In this document: piece by piece, positions 32,652 through 42,351 of the stretch
Numbering within the stretch: the first letter of the stretch is position 1
Layout of the letters: each line of letters begins with the position of its first letter
DNA from: Comamonadaceae bacterium OS-4
GTDB taxonomy: Bacteria > Pseudomonadota > Gammaproteobacteria > Burkholderiales > Burkholderiaceae_C
Direction: 5' to 3'
Length of the DNA: 64,000 nt
NCBI GenBank assembly: GCA_027924025.1
Contig: AP026970.1
Span: 124,001-188,000, forward strand
Notes under the pieces: generated by a model
The model's input: only the letters and a program-made list of their open reading frames with translations
What the model was told of the DNA's origin: nothing
The model's database searches: none
Translations under genes and position numbers: made by a program

Positions 32652-34064
32652 ATGACCACGATTCTTCACCTCGGACTGGGCTCGTTCCACCGCGCACACC
32701 AGGCGCTTTACATCCACGAACTGCGACAGCGTGGCGATACCGCATGGTCCATCACCGGCGGCAATTTGCGCCCGGACATGCTAGCCACCATGGAAGCCCT
32801 GCAAGCCCAAGGCGGCGCGTACACGCTGGAAACCGTAACGCCCCAAGGCGAGCGCAGCTACACCCGCATTGAATCCATCCAAAGAGTCATTCCTTATCAG
32901 GATGATCTCGCCCCCTTGATCGCTGCGGGTGCTGAGGCCACCACCCGCATCATCTCGTTCACCGTGACCGAAGCCGGCTACTACCTGGACGCGAAAAACC
33001 AGCTGGACTGGGCCACCTTTGCCGACTTGCGCGCCGACCTGGAGGCGGTGAAGGCAGGCCGCGCCGGCCACACCATTTACGGCGGCTTGGTCAGCATCTT
33101 GCGGGCCCGCATGCACAGCGGCGCCGGTGCGGTGACCCTGATGAACTGCGACAACCTGCGCCACAACGGCGAGCGTTCGCGCGCCGGCTTGCTGCAGTTC
33201 ATTGACGCACTCGGCGACACCGCACTGAAGGCCTGGGTGGAGCAAAACACCAGCAGCCCTAACGCGATGGTGGACCGCATCACCCCGCGCCCCACGCCCG
33301 ATGTGGCCGAGCGCGTCAAGGCCGCTACCGGCTGGGACGATCAAGCTGCCATCATGGGCGAGAGCTTTATCCAGTGGGTGATTGAAGACAACTTCATTGC
33401 TGGCCGCCCCGCTTGGGAGCAGGTGGGCGTGGAGATGGTGCAGTCGGTTGACGCCTATGAAGAAGCTAAAATCCGTTTGCTCAATGCCACCCACAGCTGC
33501 ATCGCCTGGGCCGGCACTCTGGTGGGCTACCAGTACATCCATGAGGGTACCCACGATGCCGTGATCCGCCGCATCGCGTATGACTATGTGACCGACGACA
33601 CCATCCCGGTGCTGGATACGCCCGAAAACCCCAGCCCGCTGGACCTGCGCGCTTACCGTGACGTAGTGTTGGACCGCTTCGTTAACCCCGCCATTTGCGA
33701 CACCAACCAGCGGGTGGCCATGGACGGGTATTCCAAGATACCCGGCTTCATCGTGCCCACCATTCGCGAGCGCTTGGCGCGCGGCGAGTCGATTGTCAGT
33801 GTGATCATGTTGCCCGCACTCTTTCTGGCCTATCTGCAGCGCTGGCATGAGGGCAAGATCGCCTACACCTACCAGGACCAGGCCATGGACCCGGTGGCGG
33901 CCCACGCGATTTGTGAGGCGACGGATCCGGTGGCGGCTTTTGCCGCTGATACGGTGCTGTGGGGCTCGCTGGCCTCTACGCCGCGGTTGTTGGATGCGCT
34001 GCGGGTGGGCTACGCCCGGGTGCAGCTGTTTGTCCAGAACCACTTGGGTGCAGGGCCGGCGTAA
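32652..34064 (+). CDS. dalD: D-arabinitol 4-dehydrogenase-like enzyme, mannitol dehydrogenase family
   Basis: A 470-aa long-chain polyol dehydrogenase that should oxidise D-arabinitol to D-xylulose, or mannitol to fructose. The N-terminus TILHLGLGSFHRAHQALY, the block SPNAMVDRITPRPTPD and the catalytic region EEAKIRLLNATHSCIAWAG (Lys-x4-Asn-x2-His) fit the family. Overall resemblance, by memory of the Klebsiella DalD sequence, is closer to DalD than to MtlD/UxuB. No xylulokinase or fructokinase gene follows in the window, so the next catabolic step must be encoded elsewhere. Confidence 0.85.
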   Translation: MTTILHLGLGSFHRAHQALYIHELRQRGDTAWSITGGNLRPDMLATMEALQAQGGAYTLETVTPQGERSYTRIESIQRVIPYQDDLAPLIAAGAEATTRIISFTVTEAGYYLDAKNQLDWATFADLRADLEAVKAGRAGHTIYGGLVSILRARMHSGAGAVTLMNCDNLRHNGERSRAGLLQFIDALGDTALKAWVEQNTSSPNAMVDRITPRPTPDVAERVKAATGWDDQAAIMGESFIQWVIEDNFIAGRPAWEQVGVEMVQSVDAYEEAKIRLLNATHSCIAWAGTLVGYQYIHEGTHDAVIRRIAYDYVTDDTIPVLDTPENPSPLDLRAYRDVVLDRFVNPAICDTNQRVAMDGYSKIPGFIVPTIRERLARGESIVSVIMLPALFLAYLQRWHEGKIAYTYQDQAMDPVAAHAICEATDPVAAFAADTVLWGSLASTPRLLDALRVGYARVQLFVQNHLGAGPA

Positions 34065-34107
34065 TTGCTGGTAACGTGAGGCATTCCCGTTTATTGCTCA
34101 AGTCGCT

Positions 34108-35073
34108 ATGGCTGCTACCCCACACTCGCACCCTCTATCGGGCTATCCCGTCAGTCGGCACCGGGCCCCGGAGCTGGAGGCTGACTACAACCGCAACCCG
34201 TCGCTGGGCTATGAGCCGACCGACGAGGTCGGATTCATCCGCTGCCTGGGCCACGGCTATCCGACCCCCTTGGCGCGTTGGCATTGCCATGATGAATACG
34301 AGTTGCACCTGATCACCCAGAGCTCCGGCAAGGCGTTTGTGGGGGACTGGATCGGCCCGTTTGAGCCGGGCCATCTGGTGCTGTGCGGGCCCCGCCTGCC
34401 GCACAACTGGATTTCTCTGGACGTGCCCGACGAGGGTGTTGCCATGCGCGATCTGGTGATCCAGTTCCGGCATGAGCCGCTGGCACAGGCCTGCCAGTCC
34501 ATCCCCGAGTTGCAGGAGGTGCTGCCCTTGTTGGAGCGGGCCCGCCACGGCATCGAGTTTTTTGGCCTCTCGGACCGGGCGCAAACGCACTGGCATGCGG
34601 TGCGCGGGTCGCGCGGGCTCAAGCGTTTGGCCGCGTTCTGTGAATTCATGACCGACCTGTCCCGCTGGGGGGACTACCGTTTGCTCTCCAATGTGCAAAT
34701 GCGGGGTGCCGAAAACGACACCGAGCTCGACCAGATCAACACCCTCGTCAACCGCATCACCGAGAACCCGTCGCACTCCCAATCGGCAGCCGAGGTGGCC
34801 GCAGAGCTGGCCATGAGCGAGAGCCGCTTTTCGCGTTTCTTCCGGCGGGCTACCGGCAATACCTATACCGACTTTGTGAACCGGGTGCGCATCAACCGCG
34901 CCTGCCAGTTGCTGATGACCTCAGACCGCTACGTCACCAACATTTGCTACGACGTGGGTTTCAACAACGTGGCCAATTTCAACCGCCGGTTTCTGGAGCT
35001 CAAGGGCATGACCCCTTCAGAGTTCCGCAAGCAGGCGGAGAGCCGTTTCGGCGGAGCACCCGCCACGCTCTAG
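34108..35073 (+). CDS. AraC-family regulator of the polyol operon (MtlR-like)
   Basis: A 321-aa activator with a cupin-like sensor (RWHCHDEYELHLI, ~60-72) and a C-terminal double helix-turn-helix (AAEVAAELAMSESRFSRFFR ... NICYDVGFNNVANFNRRFLE). It lies 43 bp downstream of dalD on the same strand, so it probably governs the polyol importer and dehydrogenases, like MtlR in Pseudomonas. Its TAG stop shares the four bases CTAG (35070-35073) with the stop of the convergent AraC gene. Confidence 0.88.
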   Translation: MAATPHSHPLSGYPVSRHRAPELEADYNRNPSLGYEPTDEVGFIRCLGHGYPTPLARWHCHDEYELHLITQSSGKAFVGDWIGPFEPGHLVLCGPRLPHNWISLDVPDEGVAMRDLVIQFRHEPLAQACQSIPELQEVLPLLERARHGIEFFGLSDRAQTHWHAVRGSRGLKRLAAFCEFMTDLSRWGDYRLLSNVQMRGAENDTELDQINTLVNRITENPSHSQSAAEVAAELAMSESRFSRFFRRATGNTYTDFVNRVRINRACQLLMTSDRYVTNICYDVGFNNVANFNRRFLELKGMTPSEFRKQAESRFGGAPATL

Positions 35074-35867
35074 GCGGTAGTCAGGGTGCCGCGGCGGAGC
35101 TCATCCGGCGTAGTGCCCATCAGCTTCTTGAACATGGCAATGAAGGCCGAGGCACTGCCGTAGCCCAGATCCAGCGCAATCGTCTCCACTGTTTGGCCCG
35201 CCTCCAGCAGGGGCATGGCCCGCACCACCCGCAGGCGCTGCCGCCACTCGGCAAACGGCATGCCCAAGTCGCGCTGGCAGCGGCGCATCAGGGTGCGCTC
35301 GGTGCTGTGGACTGCGTGGGCCAGCTCGGGGAGCGAGCGGTTGTCGCCGGGGTGGGCTTGCAGCAGCCGCAGCACGGCGCCCAGCGCCGGATCGTCAGAG
35401 CCGGGCAGGTAGCTGCCTGCCCGCGGTGCGAGGGTGAGCTGGTCGAGCAGCACTTTGAGCAAGCGGGCTTCAGGCCCTGAGACCGCACTGCCGGCTGGCT
35501 GCAAGCGCAGATGTTCCAGCATGGCGCGCACTAAGGGGCTCACCGTGAGTGCGCAGGGCTCCGCTGGCAAGGGGCGGCACAGGGCGGTAGACACATACAA
35601 AGAGCAGTGGTGTGCTGCTTTGCGGTTCAGGCCCACATGCTCCAGGTGGGGTGGGAGCCAGATTCCGTACTGCGGCGGCGCGAGGAAATGGTGGCCTTGC
35701 ACTTTGACCTCCATCACGCCGCTGAAGGAATACACAAACTCGCCCCAGGCGTGCTGGTGCTCGGGGTAGAGCCCGTGGTCCGGCACATAGGCGCTGCGGA
35801 ACATGACCGGTGCCGGCAGGGTGGGGCTGGTGAGGGGGATGTCCAGCTTGGGACGCAGGATGGGCAT
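35070..35867 (-). CDS. AraC-family regulator, NimR-like
   Basis: A 265-aa regulator with an N-terminal cupin (PEHQHAWGEFVYSFSGVMEV, metal-type histidines) and a C-terminal AraC domain (RTLMRRCQRDLGMPFAEWRQ; ALDLGYGSASAFIAMFKKLMG). This short-loop AraC subgroup often controls an adjacent divergent exporter, as NimR does with NimT. Here the divergent gene 95 bp away is a DMT exporter, which fits. It overlaps the polyol regulator's stop codon tail to tail. Confidence 0.85.
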   Translation of the reverse strand: MPILRPKLDIPLTSPTLPAPVMFRSAYVPDHGLYPEHQHAWGEFVYSFSGVMEVKVQGHHFLAPPQYGIWLPPHLEHVGLNRKAAHHCSLYVSTALCRPLPAEPCALTVSPLVRAMLEHLRLQPAGSAVSGPEARLLKVLLDQLTLAPRAGSYLPGSDDPALGAVLRLLQAHPGDNRSLPELAHAVHSTERTLMRRCQRDLGMPFAEWRQRLRVVRAMPLLEAGQTVETIALDLGYGSASAFIAMFKKLMGTTPDELRRGTLTTA

Positions 35868-35962
35868 GCTTGTCCGCTATGGCGTATGGCTTGTCATCTT
35901 TTCACTATATCAATGAAAGCCGTCAACTGAATAATCGGTTGATTAATAGGTATGGGAGAGTT

Positions 35963-36925
35963 ATGGATACGCGCAAACCGGTGGATGGATCCGCCGTCCT
36001 GTTGATGATGGTCTTGTGTGCCACCTGGGGCATGCAGCAGGTGGTGCTCAAAGCCACCGCCGCGGATATAGCACCGGTCATGCAAATTGCCCTGCGGTCC
36101 GGCGTGGCCGCCTTGCTGGTGGGCTTGGTGATGTGGTGGCGTGGCGAGCCCATGTCGCTGCGCGATGGAACCCTGGTGCCGGGCTTGGCGGTCGGTGTGT
36201 TTTTTGCCACCGAGTTTTTGCTGGTGGCTGAGGGCCTGCGCCATACCAGTGCCTCGCACATGGTGGTGTTTTTGTACACCGCGCCGATTTTTGCAGCGCT
36301 GGGTTTGCACTGGCGGATTCCTGCAGAGCGCCTGAGTGGTTTGCAGTGGAGCGGTATCGCGATTGCCTTTGCCGGTATTGCCATGACCTTCCTGGGCCGT
36401 GGGCACGGGGCTGCCACCGGTGCTGCTGCCACCGGTACCGCTGCAATGGGCAGCACCTTGTGGGGCGACTTTTTGGGGGTGCTCGCCGCTATCGCCTGGG
36501 CAGCCACGACCGTGGTGGTGCGCTGCTCCAGCCTTGCCAAAGCCCAGCCTTCCAAAACTTTGCAATACCAATTGGTGATGGCATTTGGGGTGTTGCTGTG
36601 CGCAGCCTGGCTGTCGGGGCAGGCCCAGGTGAACTTCACACCCCGCGTGTGGGCCAGCCTCGCGTTTCACGCGGTGGTGGTGTCGTTTGCCAGCTTTCTG
36701 GCCTGGTTCTGGTTGTTGCGCCATTACCTGGCGTCGCGGTTGGGCGTGTTCTCGTTCATGACGCCCCTGTTCGGCATGTTGTTCGGTGCCTGGTTGCTCG
36801 ATGAGCCGATCGAGGCCGGCTTTCTGGTCGGTGCGATTCCGGTGTTGGTGGGCATCGTGCTGGTGAGCGCAGGTCCGTGGTTGGGGCAGACCTGGGCCGA
36901 CACTTTCAAGGCCAGTGCGCGTTAA
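35963..36925 (+). CDS. DMT/EamA-family exporter
   Basis: A 320-aa, ten-span transporter with two EamA repeats (~10-140 and ~170-300). I chose the ATG at 35963 because GGGAGAG lies just upstream and the first span follows after ~12 residues. Frames extending back to 35870 are not supported. A hydrophilic Gly/Ala/Thr stretch (HGAATGAAATGTAAMG) joins the two halves. It is divergent from the NimR-like gene and is probably regulated by it. The substrate may be an amino acid, metabolite or drug. Confidence 0.85.
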   Translation: MDTRKPVDGSAVLLMMVLCATWGMQQVVLKATAADIAPVMQIALRSGVAALLVGLVMWWRGEPMSLRDGTLVPGLAVGVFFATEFLLVAEGLRHTSASHMVVFLYTAPIFAALGLHWRIPAERLSGLQWSGIAIAFAGIAMTFLGRGHGAATGAAATGTAAMGSTLWGDFLGVLAAIAWAATTVVVRCSSLAKAQPSKTLQYQLVMAFGVLLCAAWLSGQAQVNFTPRVWASLAFHAVVVSFASFLAWFWLLRHYLASRLGVFSFMTPLFGMLFGAWLLDEPIEAGFLVGAIPVLVGIVLVSAGPWLGQTWADTFKASAR

Positions 36926-37146
36926 TCGCCCTGGGCGGCGAGGGAAAACCTGTCTTGGTTTTGCCACGTAGCGGTCATAGACTGGCAGGCCTGCGTGGCG
37001 GCCGCGAACTTTACAGATGCTTTGCATCCTGGTCGGATTTAATCCGGTGAGTTCGCGTCTTAGCAACCTATGATTAAAAATGAAGGCCGAACGCCCGCGT
37101 TTGTGCCGTTCTTTCTCCAACCTGCCCCCTTGTTGTTGCCCTGCCC
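36926..37146. other. Intergenic region before the RND efflux operon
   Basis: 221 bp with no gene recognised. GCCACG (36962-36967) and CGTGGC (36994-36999) form a loose inverted pair. No clear promoter could be assigned. Confidence 0.3.
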
Positions 37147-38421
37147 ATGAAATTTCACCGTGCCAAAGTTGTGCTGGCGTGCTCCGCCCTGCCCTTGTTG
37201 ATGTGGGGTTGCTCCGGCAAGTCCGAGACTGCCTCTGCCGCTCCTGCGACCGCCGCTTCCGGCGCAGCCGGCCCGGCTGCCGCGCCGGCGAGTGCAGCAG
37301 CCAGCGCACCGGCTGGTGGCCCGGCGTCGGTAACCACCGTGAAGGCCCAGAAAAAAGACCTCAACGTCACCCTCAAGGCCAGTGGCACCGTGGTGCCACT
37401 CAATGTGGTCGACGTGCGCACCCAAATGAACAGCACCATCAAGGCGGTGCATTTCAAGGAAGGCCAGTTCGTCAAGGCCGGGCAGTTGCTGTTCACCCTG
37501 GACGCCCGCAGCGACGAGGCCAATGTGGCCAAGGCCGCTGCGCAGTTGGCCAAAGACAATGTCTCGCTGGCCGATGCCAAGCGCCAGTTTGAGCGCGCCA
37601 AGCAGTTGTTTGCGCAAAACTTTATCTCCCAAGGATCGGTCGATACCGCCCAAGCGCTGGTCGACAGTGTGAACGCCACGGTAGTGGCCGACCAGGCCGC
37701 GCTTGATGCGGCCAAAGTCGCCTTGTCGTATTCCCGCATCGTGGCGCCGGCCTCCGGCCGTGCCGGTGCGGTGAATGTTTTTGTGGGTAGCGCCGTGCAG
37801 GTGAACGTGACCAGTCTGGTCACCATCACCCAGTTGGACCCGGTGGGCATCCAGTTCAGCATTCCCCAGCGCAACCTGGGCGACGCCCTCGCCGCACTGA
37901 AGGAGGGCGCCTCGGTCAAAGCCACGCTGGCCGATGGCGGTGGCACCTTCAAGGGCAAGTTGCAGTTTGTCGACAGCGCCGTTGACGCGAGTTCGGGCGC
38001 TGTGAAGGCCAAGGCAGTGTTCGCCAACGCCGATAACAAGCTCTGGCCCGGCGCATTTGCCGAAGTGCAGCAAACCATTGCCAGCATTCCCGATGCGGTG
38101 GTGATCCCTGTCGCCTCCATCGTGCAAGGCGCACGCGGCACGATTGTGTATGTGGTGGAAGACGGCAAAGCGGTGCTCAAACCGATCAAGCTGGTGTATT
38201 CCGAAGCGGGCGACGCCGCAGTGACCGGTATCAAAGCCGGTGATGCGGTGGTGCAAGACGGCAAGCAAAACCTGCGGCCCAATGTGCCGGTGGTGGAGCG
38301 TGCCAAAGAGAGCCCAGAGGGCAAAGGCAAGCCCAAAGACGGGGATGCCAAATCTTCAGACGCCAAGGCCCCGGATATCAAGCCCGCCGCCAGTGACGCC
38401 GCCAAGCCCGCCACACCATGA
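37147..38421 (+). CDS. RND efflux periplasmic adaptor (membrane fusion lipoprotein)
   Basis: A 424-aa adaptor of the AcrA/MdtA type. A lipobox (LLMWGC, Cys ~22) is followed by an Ala/Pro spacer. Then come a lipoyl half (LKASGTVVPLNVVDVRTQ), a helical hairpin (AAAQLAKDNVSLADAKRQFE) and the second lipoyl half with beta-barrel (YSRIVAPASGRAG). It has a hydrophilic tail rich in Lys, Asp and Pro after residue ~385. Its stop overlaps the pump start by 4 bp (ATGA). No outer-membrane partner is encoded here; a TolC-type protein from elsewhere is needed. Confidence 0.93.
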   Translation: MKFHRAKVVLACSALPLLMWGCSGKSETASAAPATAASGAAGPAAAPASAAASAPAGGPASVTTVKAQKKDLNVTLKASGTVVPLNVVDVRTQMNSTIKAVHFKEGQFVKAGQLLFTLDARSDEANVAKAAAQLAKDNVSLADAKRQFERAKQLFAQNFISQGSVDTAQALVDSVNATVVADQAALDAAKVALSYSRIVAPASGRAGAVNVFVGSAVQVNVTSLVTITQLDPVGIQFSIPQRNLGDALAALKEGASVKATLADGGGTFKGKLQFVDSAVDASSGAVKAKAVFANADNKLWPGAFAEVQQTIASIPDAVVIPVASIVQGARGTIVYVVEDGKAVLKPIKLVYSEAGDAAVTGIKAGDAVVQDGKQNLRPNVPVVERAKESPEGKGKPKDGDAKSSDAKAPDIKPAASDAAKPATP

Positions 38422-41400
38422 ACATCTCTGAACATTTCATCCGCCGTCCGGTGATGACGGTGCTACTCAACCTCGCCATCGTGATGGCGGGGGTGATCGG
38501 GTTTCGCAGCATTCCGGTAGCGGCCTTGCCGAGTTACGACACGCCGGTGATCAACGTCTCGGCGTCTCTCGCGGGTGCGAGCCCGGAGACTATGGCGACC
38601 TCGGTGGCGCTGCCGCTTGAAAAACAATTCCAGACGGTACCGGGTCTCAAAACCATCAGCTCCACCAGCACGCTGGGCAGTACCTCGCTCACGCTGGAGT
38701 TTGAAGAGTCCCGCAATATCGATGCGGCGGCTGTCGACGTGCAAGCCGCCTTGCTGCGCGCGCAGCGTGCCTTGCCCTCTGACATGACCAACCCGCCGTC
38801 GTACCGCAAGGTGAACCCTGCGGACGCGCCGGTGTTGCTTGTGGCTTTGCAGTCCCCCTCGCTGTCGCCAGCCGAGCTGCAGGACTACGCCGAGCACCTG
38901 ATCGTGCCGACCCTCTCCACCGTGAACGGTGTGGCGCAGGTCAACGTGTTCGGCTCCAAGCGCTATGCGGTACGGGTGCGTATGCAGCCGCAGGCGCTGG
39001 TCGCCCGCAACATCGGGCTGGACGAAATCAGCGCAGCCCTGAGAGCGGCCAACGTGAATACGCCGGTCGGCACACTGGAAGGCCCCAAGCAGACGCTGGT
39101 CCTCCAAGCCAACAAGCAACTGCGCTCGGCAGAAGAGTTTGCAAACCTGATCGTGAGCACCAAGGGCGGCAACCCGGTGCGCCTGCGCGATGTGGCCAAG
39201 GTAGAAGACAGCCTGGAAACACTCCGCAGCTGGGCCACCCTGAATGGCGAGCCCTCCATCACCCTGGCGGTGCAACGCCAGCCGGGCGCCAACACGGTGC
39301 AGGTGGTGGACTCCATCCGCGCGGCATTGCCTGCCCTGCAAACCCAGATGCCGGCCTCGGTGAAGATGACGCCGGTGAACGACCGTTCTTTGTCGGTGCG
39401 GGAAGCCTTGCACGACGTCACGCTCACCCTGATCGGCACCATCATTTTGGTGGTGCTGGTGATCTTTTTGTTTTTGCGCCGTTTTGTGGCCACCGTCATT
39501 CCGGCCTTGTCGCTGCCCGTGTCGCTGGTGGGTGCAGTGGCATTGCTCTGGGGCCTGAACTACAGCCTCGACAACATCTCGCTCTTGGGCCTGACCCTCG
39601 CCGTCGGTCTGGTGGTGGACGATGCCATTGTGGTGCTGGAGAACATCATCCGCCACGTGGAGAAGGGCGAGAACGCGTTTCAGGCGGCCTTGCGCGGTGC
39701 GCGCGAAGTGGGCTTCACCATTATTTCGATCTCGGTCTCGCTGATCGCGGTGTTCATTCCCATCTTTTTCATGCCCGGCGTGATCGGCCTGTTGTTCCAC
39801 GAATTTGCGGTGGTGGTGGGCCTGTCGATTGTGGTGTCGGCGTTTGTGTCGCTAACCCTCGTGCCCATGCTGGCCAGCCGCTTTTTGAAAGATGAAGCGC
39901 ACATGAAGCGCCCCGGTGTCGTGGTGCGCAGCTTTGAGCGTGCCTTCAACGCTACCTTGGCCGGCTACACCCGCATGCTGGACTTGGCCTTGGCCCACCG
40001 CTGGGTTATTTTGGCCATTGCATTGGCTACCTTTGTGGCCACTGCCTGGCTGTTGCAGGTGATCCCGAAGGGGTTTTTCCCGGAAGAAGACATCGGTCAA
40101 ATCCAGGTCACGACCGAGGCGGCAGAAGACACCTCGTTCACCGCCATGGTGGCCCTGCAAGAGCGTGCGGCTGAAATCATCCGCAAAGACCCGAACGTGG
40201 CGGTGGTCAGCTCGTTCAACGGGGGAGGCGGTGCGCAAAACACCGGTCGCATGTTTGTGACACTCAAGCCCCAATCGGAACGCGAGCCGATGAAGAAAGT
40301 GGTCGAAGGTCTGCGCAAGAAATTGCGGGGTGTGGCCGGTATCAACGTATTCATGCGCCCCACCCAAAACTTGCAACTCGGCGGCCGCCAGAGCAAGGCG
40401 CAGTACCAGTACATCCTGCAGAGCATCCGGGCGGACGAGCTCAGCACCTGGGCCCAGAAGCTGCAAGAAAAGCTGCGCTCTGACCCGATGTTCCGCGACG
40501 TGACCAGCGACTCGCAATTGCGCGGTTTGCAGGCGCAACTCAAAATCGACCGCGACCGCGCCAACTCCTTGGGCGTATCGGTCGACAGCATCCGTACCGC
40601 CTTGTTCAGTGCGTTCGGTGAGCGTCAGGTGTCCACCATTTACCTGCCGACCGACAGCTACCAGGTCATCATGGAAGTTGCTCCCGAGGCCAAGCAGGAC
40701 GAATCTGCCATCAACGGCATTTACGTGCGCTCCAGCAACGGCGGGCTGGTGCCCCTGAGCAGCTTTACCACTGTGGAGCGCTCGGTAGGCCCGACTTCGA
40801 TCAACCACGTGGGCCAACTGCAAGCGGTGACCGTGTCGTTCAACCTGGCGCCCGGTGCCGCCCTGGGCGATGCCACTGCCAAGATCGACGCGGCCCGTGA
40901 GGCCATCCAGATGCCGAGCTCCATCATCAGCAGCTATGGCGGCGATGCTGCGGTGTTCAAAAACTCGCAGGGTAGCCAAGCCATCCTGATCATTGCGGCG
41001 CTGCTCGTGATTTACGTCTTGCTGGGGGTGCTGTATGAGAGCTATATCCACCCCATCACCATCCTGGCCGGCCTGCCGTCAGCCGCTACCGGTGCGCTGG
41101 CGACGCTGATGTTTTTCGGTCAGGACTTGACCCTGATTGCCACTATCGGCTTGGTCTTGCTCATCGGGATTGTGAAGAAAAACGCGATCATGATGATCGA
41201 CTTTGCGCTCGAAGCGCAGCGTCACATGGGCATGACGCCGGCAGAGGCGATTCGCGAGGCGTGTATCTTGCGCTTCCGCCCGATCATGATGACCACCTTG
41301 GCTGCGCTCATGGGGGCTTTGCCGATTGCCCTTGGAATCGGCGCCGGCGCCGAGCTGCGTCAGCCCCTGGGCTTGGCAGTGGTGGGCGGCCTGATTTTTT

Positions 41401-41507
41401 CGCAGGCCATCACCTTGTTCATCACGCCGGTGCTTTACCTGCTGCTCGAACGCTTTAGCGGCATCGGCCCCATTGTGACGCCGGAGGCCGCACAGGTCGA
41501 GGTTTAA
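38418..41507 (+). CDS. RND multidrug efflux transporter, HAE1 family (MdtB/C-like)
   Basis: A 1029-aa inner-membrane pump with twelve spans and two large periplasmic loops. The N-terminus EHFIRRPVMTVLLNLAIVMA and the proton-relay aspartates in LAVGLVVDDAIVVLENI (TM4) mark the hydrophobe/amphiphile efflux group. VLLIGIVKKNAIMMIDFAL (TM11-like) is also typical. Length is normal. It is coupled to the adaptor gene. Its stop TAA shares TTAA (41504-41507) with the stop of the convergent TerC gene. Substrates cannot be told from sequence. Confidence 0.94.
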   Translation: MNISEHFIRRPVMTVLLNLAIVMAGVIGFRSIPVAALPSYDTPVINVSASLAGASPETMATSVALPLEKQFQTVPGLKTISSTSTLGSTSLTLEFEESRNIDAAAVDVQAALLRAQRALPSDMTNPPSYRKVNPADAPVLLVALQSPSLSPAELQDYAEHLIVPTLSTVNGVAQVNVFGSKRYAVRVRMQPQALVARNIGLDEISAALRAANVNTPVGTLEGPKQTLVLQANKQLRSAEEFANLIVSTKGGNPVRLRDVAKVEDSLETLRSWATLNGEPSITLAVQRQPGANTVQVVDSIRAALPALQTQMPASVKMTPVNDRSLSVREALHDVTLTLIGTIILVVLVIFLFLRRFVATVIPALSLPVSLVGAVALLWGLNYSLDNISLLGLTLAVGLVVDDAIVVLENIIRHVEKGENAFQAALRGAREVGFTIISISVSLIAVFIPIFFMPGVIGLLFHEFAVVVGLSIVVSAFVSLTLVPMLASRFLKDEAHMKRPGVVVRSFERAFNATLAGYTRMLDLALAHRWVILAIALATFVATAWLLQVIPKGFFPEEDIGQIQVTTEAAEDTSFTAMVALQERAAEIIRKDPNVAVVSSFNGGGGAQNTGRMFVTLKPQSEREPMKKVVEGLRKKLRGVAGINVFMRPTQNLQLGGRQSKAQYQYILQSIRADELSTWAQKLQEKLRSDPMFRDVTSDSQLRGLQAQLKIDRDRANSLGVSVDSIRTALFSAFGERQVSTIYLPTDSYQVIMEVAPEAKQDESAINGIYVRSSNGGLVPLSSFTTVERSVGPTSINHVGQLQAVTVSFNLAPGAALGDATAKIDAAREAIQMPSSIISSYGGDAAVFKNSQGSQAILIIAALLVIYVLLGVLYESYIHPITILAGLPSAATGALATLMFFGQDLTLIATIGLVLLIGIVKKNAIMMIDFALEAQRHMGMTPAEAIREACILRFRPIMMTTLAALMGALPIALGIGAGAELRQPLGLAVVGGLIFSQAITLFITPVLYLLLERFSGIGPIVTPEAAQVEV

Positions 41508-42253
41508 GAACCCTTCTGGGCCTTGCGCTTGCCGCGGGCCCGGATGTTCAAAGCCTCCACCGCCAGCGAGAAAGCCATGGCAGCGTAGATATAGCCCTTG
41601 GGAATTTCCTGGTCAAACGCTTCTGCGGTGAGCGCCATGCCCACCATGACCAGGAACGCCAAGGCCAGCACCTTGACCGACGGGTGGCGGTCCACAAACT
41701 CACCGATCGGCTTGGCAGCCACCAGCATCACACCGACCGAGACCACCACGGCGGCCACCATCACGCTGATCTGGTCCACCATGCCGACTGCGGTGATCAC
41801 CGAGTCCAGCGAAAACACAATATCAATGATGGCAATCTGGCCGATGATGGACCAGAACAGCTTGGTGCCGGCCGCCTTCATGACCGCGTCTTCGGTGGCA
41901 GCGGGGGCGTGTTCGTCGCGGGCTTCCACTTCCACAAAAATCTCGTGCGAGGCTTTGTAGAGCAAAAATAGCCCACCGGCGAGCAAGACGAGGTCGCGTC
42001 CGCTGAAGCCCTTGCCGGCCACGCTGAACAAGTCTTCGGTCAGGCCCATGACCCAGCTCAGTGAAAACAGCAGCAGCAGGCGTGACACCATCGCAAAGCC
42101 CAGGCCCAGTCGACGCGCTTTGTCGCGCAGTTCGGGCGGCAAGCGTCCCACCAGAATCGAGATGAAGATGATGTTGTCAATGCCCAGCACGATTTCCAGT
42201 GCTGTCAGCATGGCAAAGGCAATCCAGACGTTCGGGTCGCTCAGAAATTCCAT
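41504..42253 (-). CDS. TerC-family integral membrane protein
   Basis: A 249-aa protein with seven or so spans. The TerC signature ALEIVLGIDNIIFISILVGR and the repeat IAIIDIVFSLDSVITAVGM each carry membrane aspartates thought to bind a metal ion. The family (TerC/Alx/YoaE) exports Mn2+ or supports metal loading of secreted proteins. The central loop EARDEHAPAATEDAVMKAAG is acidic. It overlaps the RND gene tail to tail. Confidence 0.9.
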   Translation of the reverse strand: MEFLSDPNVWIAFAMLTALEIVLGIDNIIFISILVGRLPPELRDKARRLGLGFAMVSRLLLLFSLSWVMGLTEDLFSVAGKGFSGRDLVLLAGGLFLLYKASHEIFVEVEARDEHAPAATEDAVMKAAGTKLFWSIIGQIAIIDIVFSLDSVITAVGMVDQISVMVAAVVVSVGVMLVAAKPIGEFVDRHPSVKVLALAFLVMVGMALTAEAFDQEIPKGYIYAAMAFSLAVEALNIRARGKRKAQKGS

Positions 42254-42351
42254 GGTTTTGTCCTTGTAAAAAAGGGGGTTGTTCTGGCCGCCATCCTAGC
42301 CGCTTGGCGTGACCCTGGCATCCCCCGGTCGGCCGCTACACTTTCACGGCT

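Noticed and set aside
35894-37309. 471-codon frame on minus over the DMT exporter and RND adaptor start
   Set aside because: Spans two real plus genes and an intergenic gap; basic Arg/His/Gln-rich product is typical of noise.
37155-38435. 426-codon frame on minus over the RND adaptor
   Set aside because: Antisense to a recognised lipoprotein adaptor; low-complexity product.
40929-40937. AGCAGCTAT core inside the RND pump gene
   Set aside because: It lacks the TGCGC and A/T-rich flanks and encodes normal pump residues, so it is taken as a chance match.
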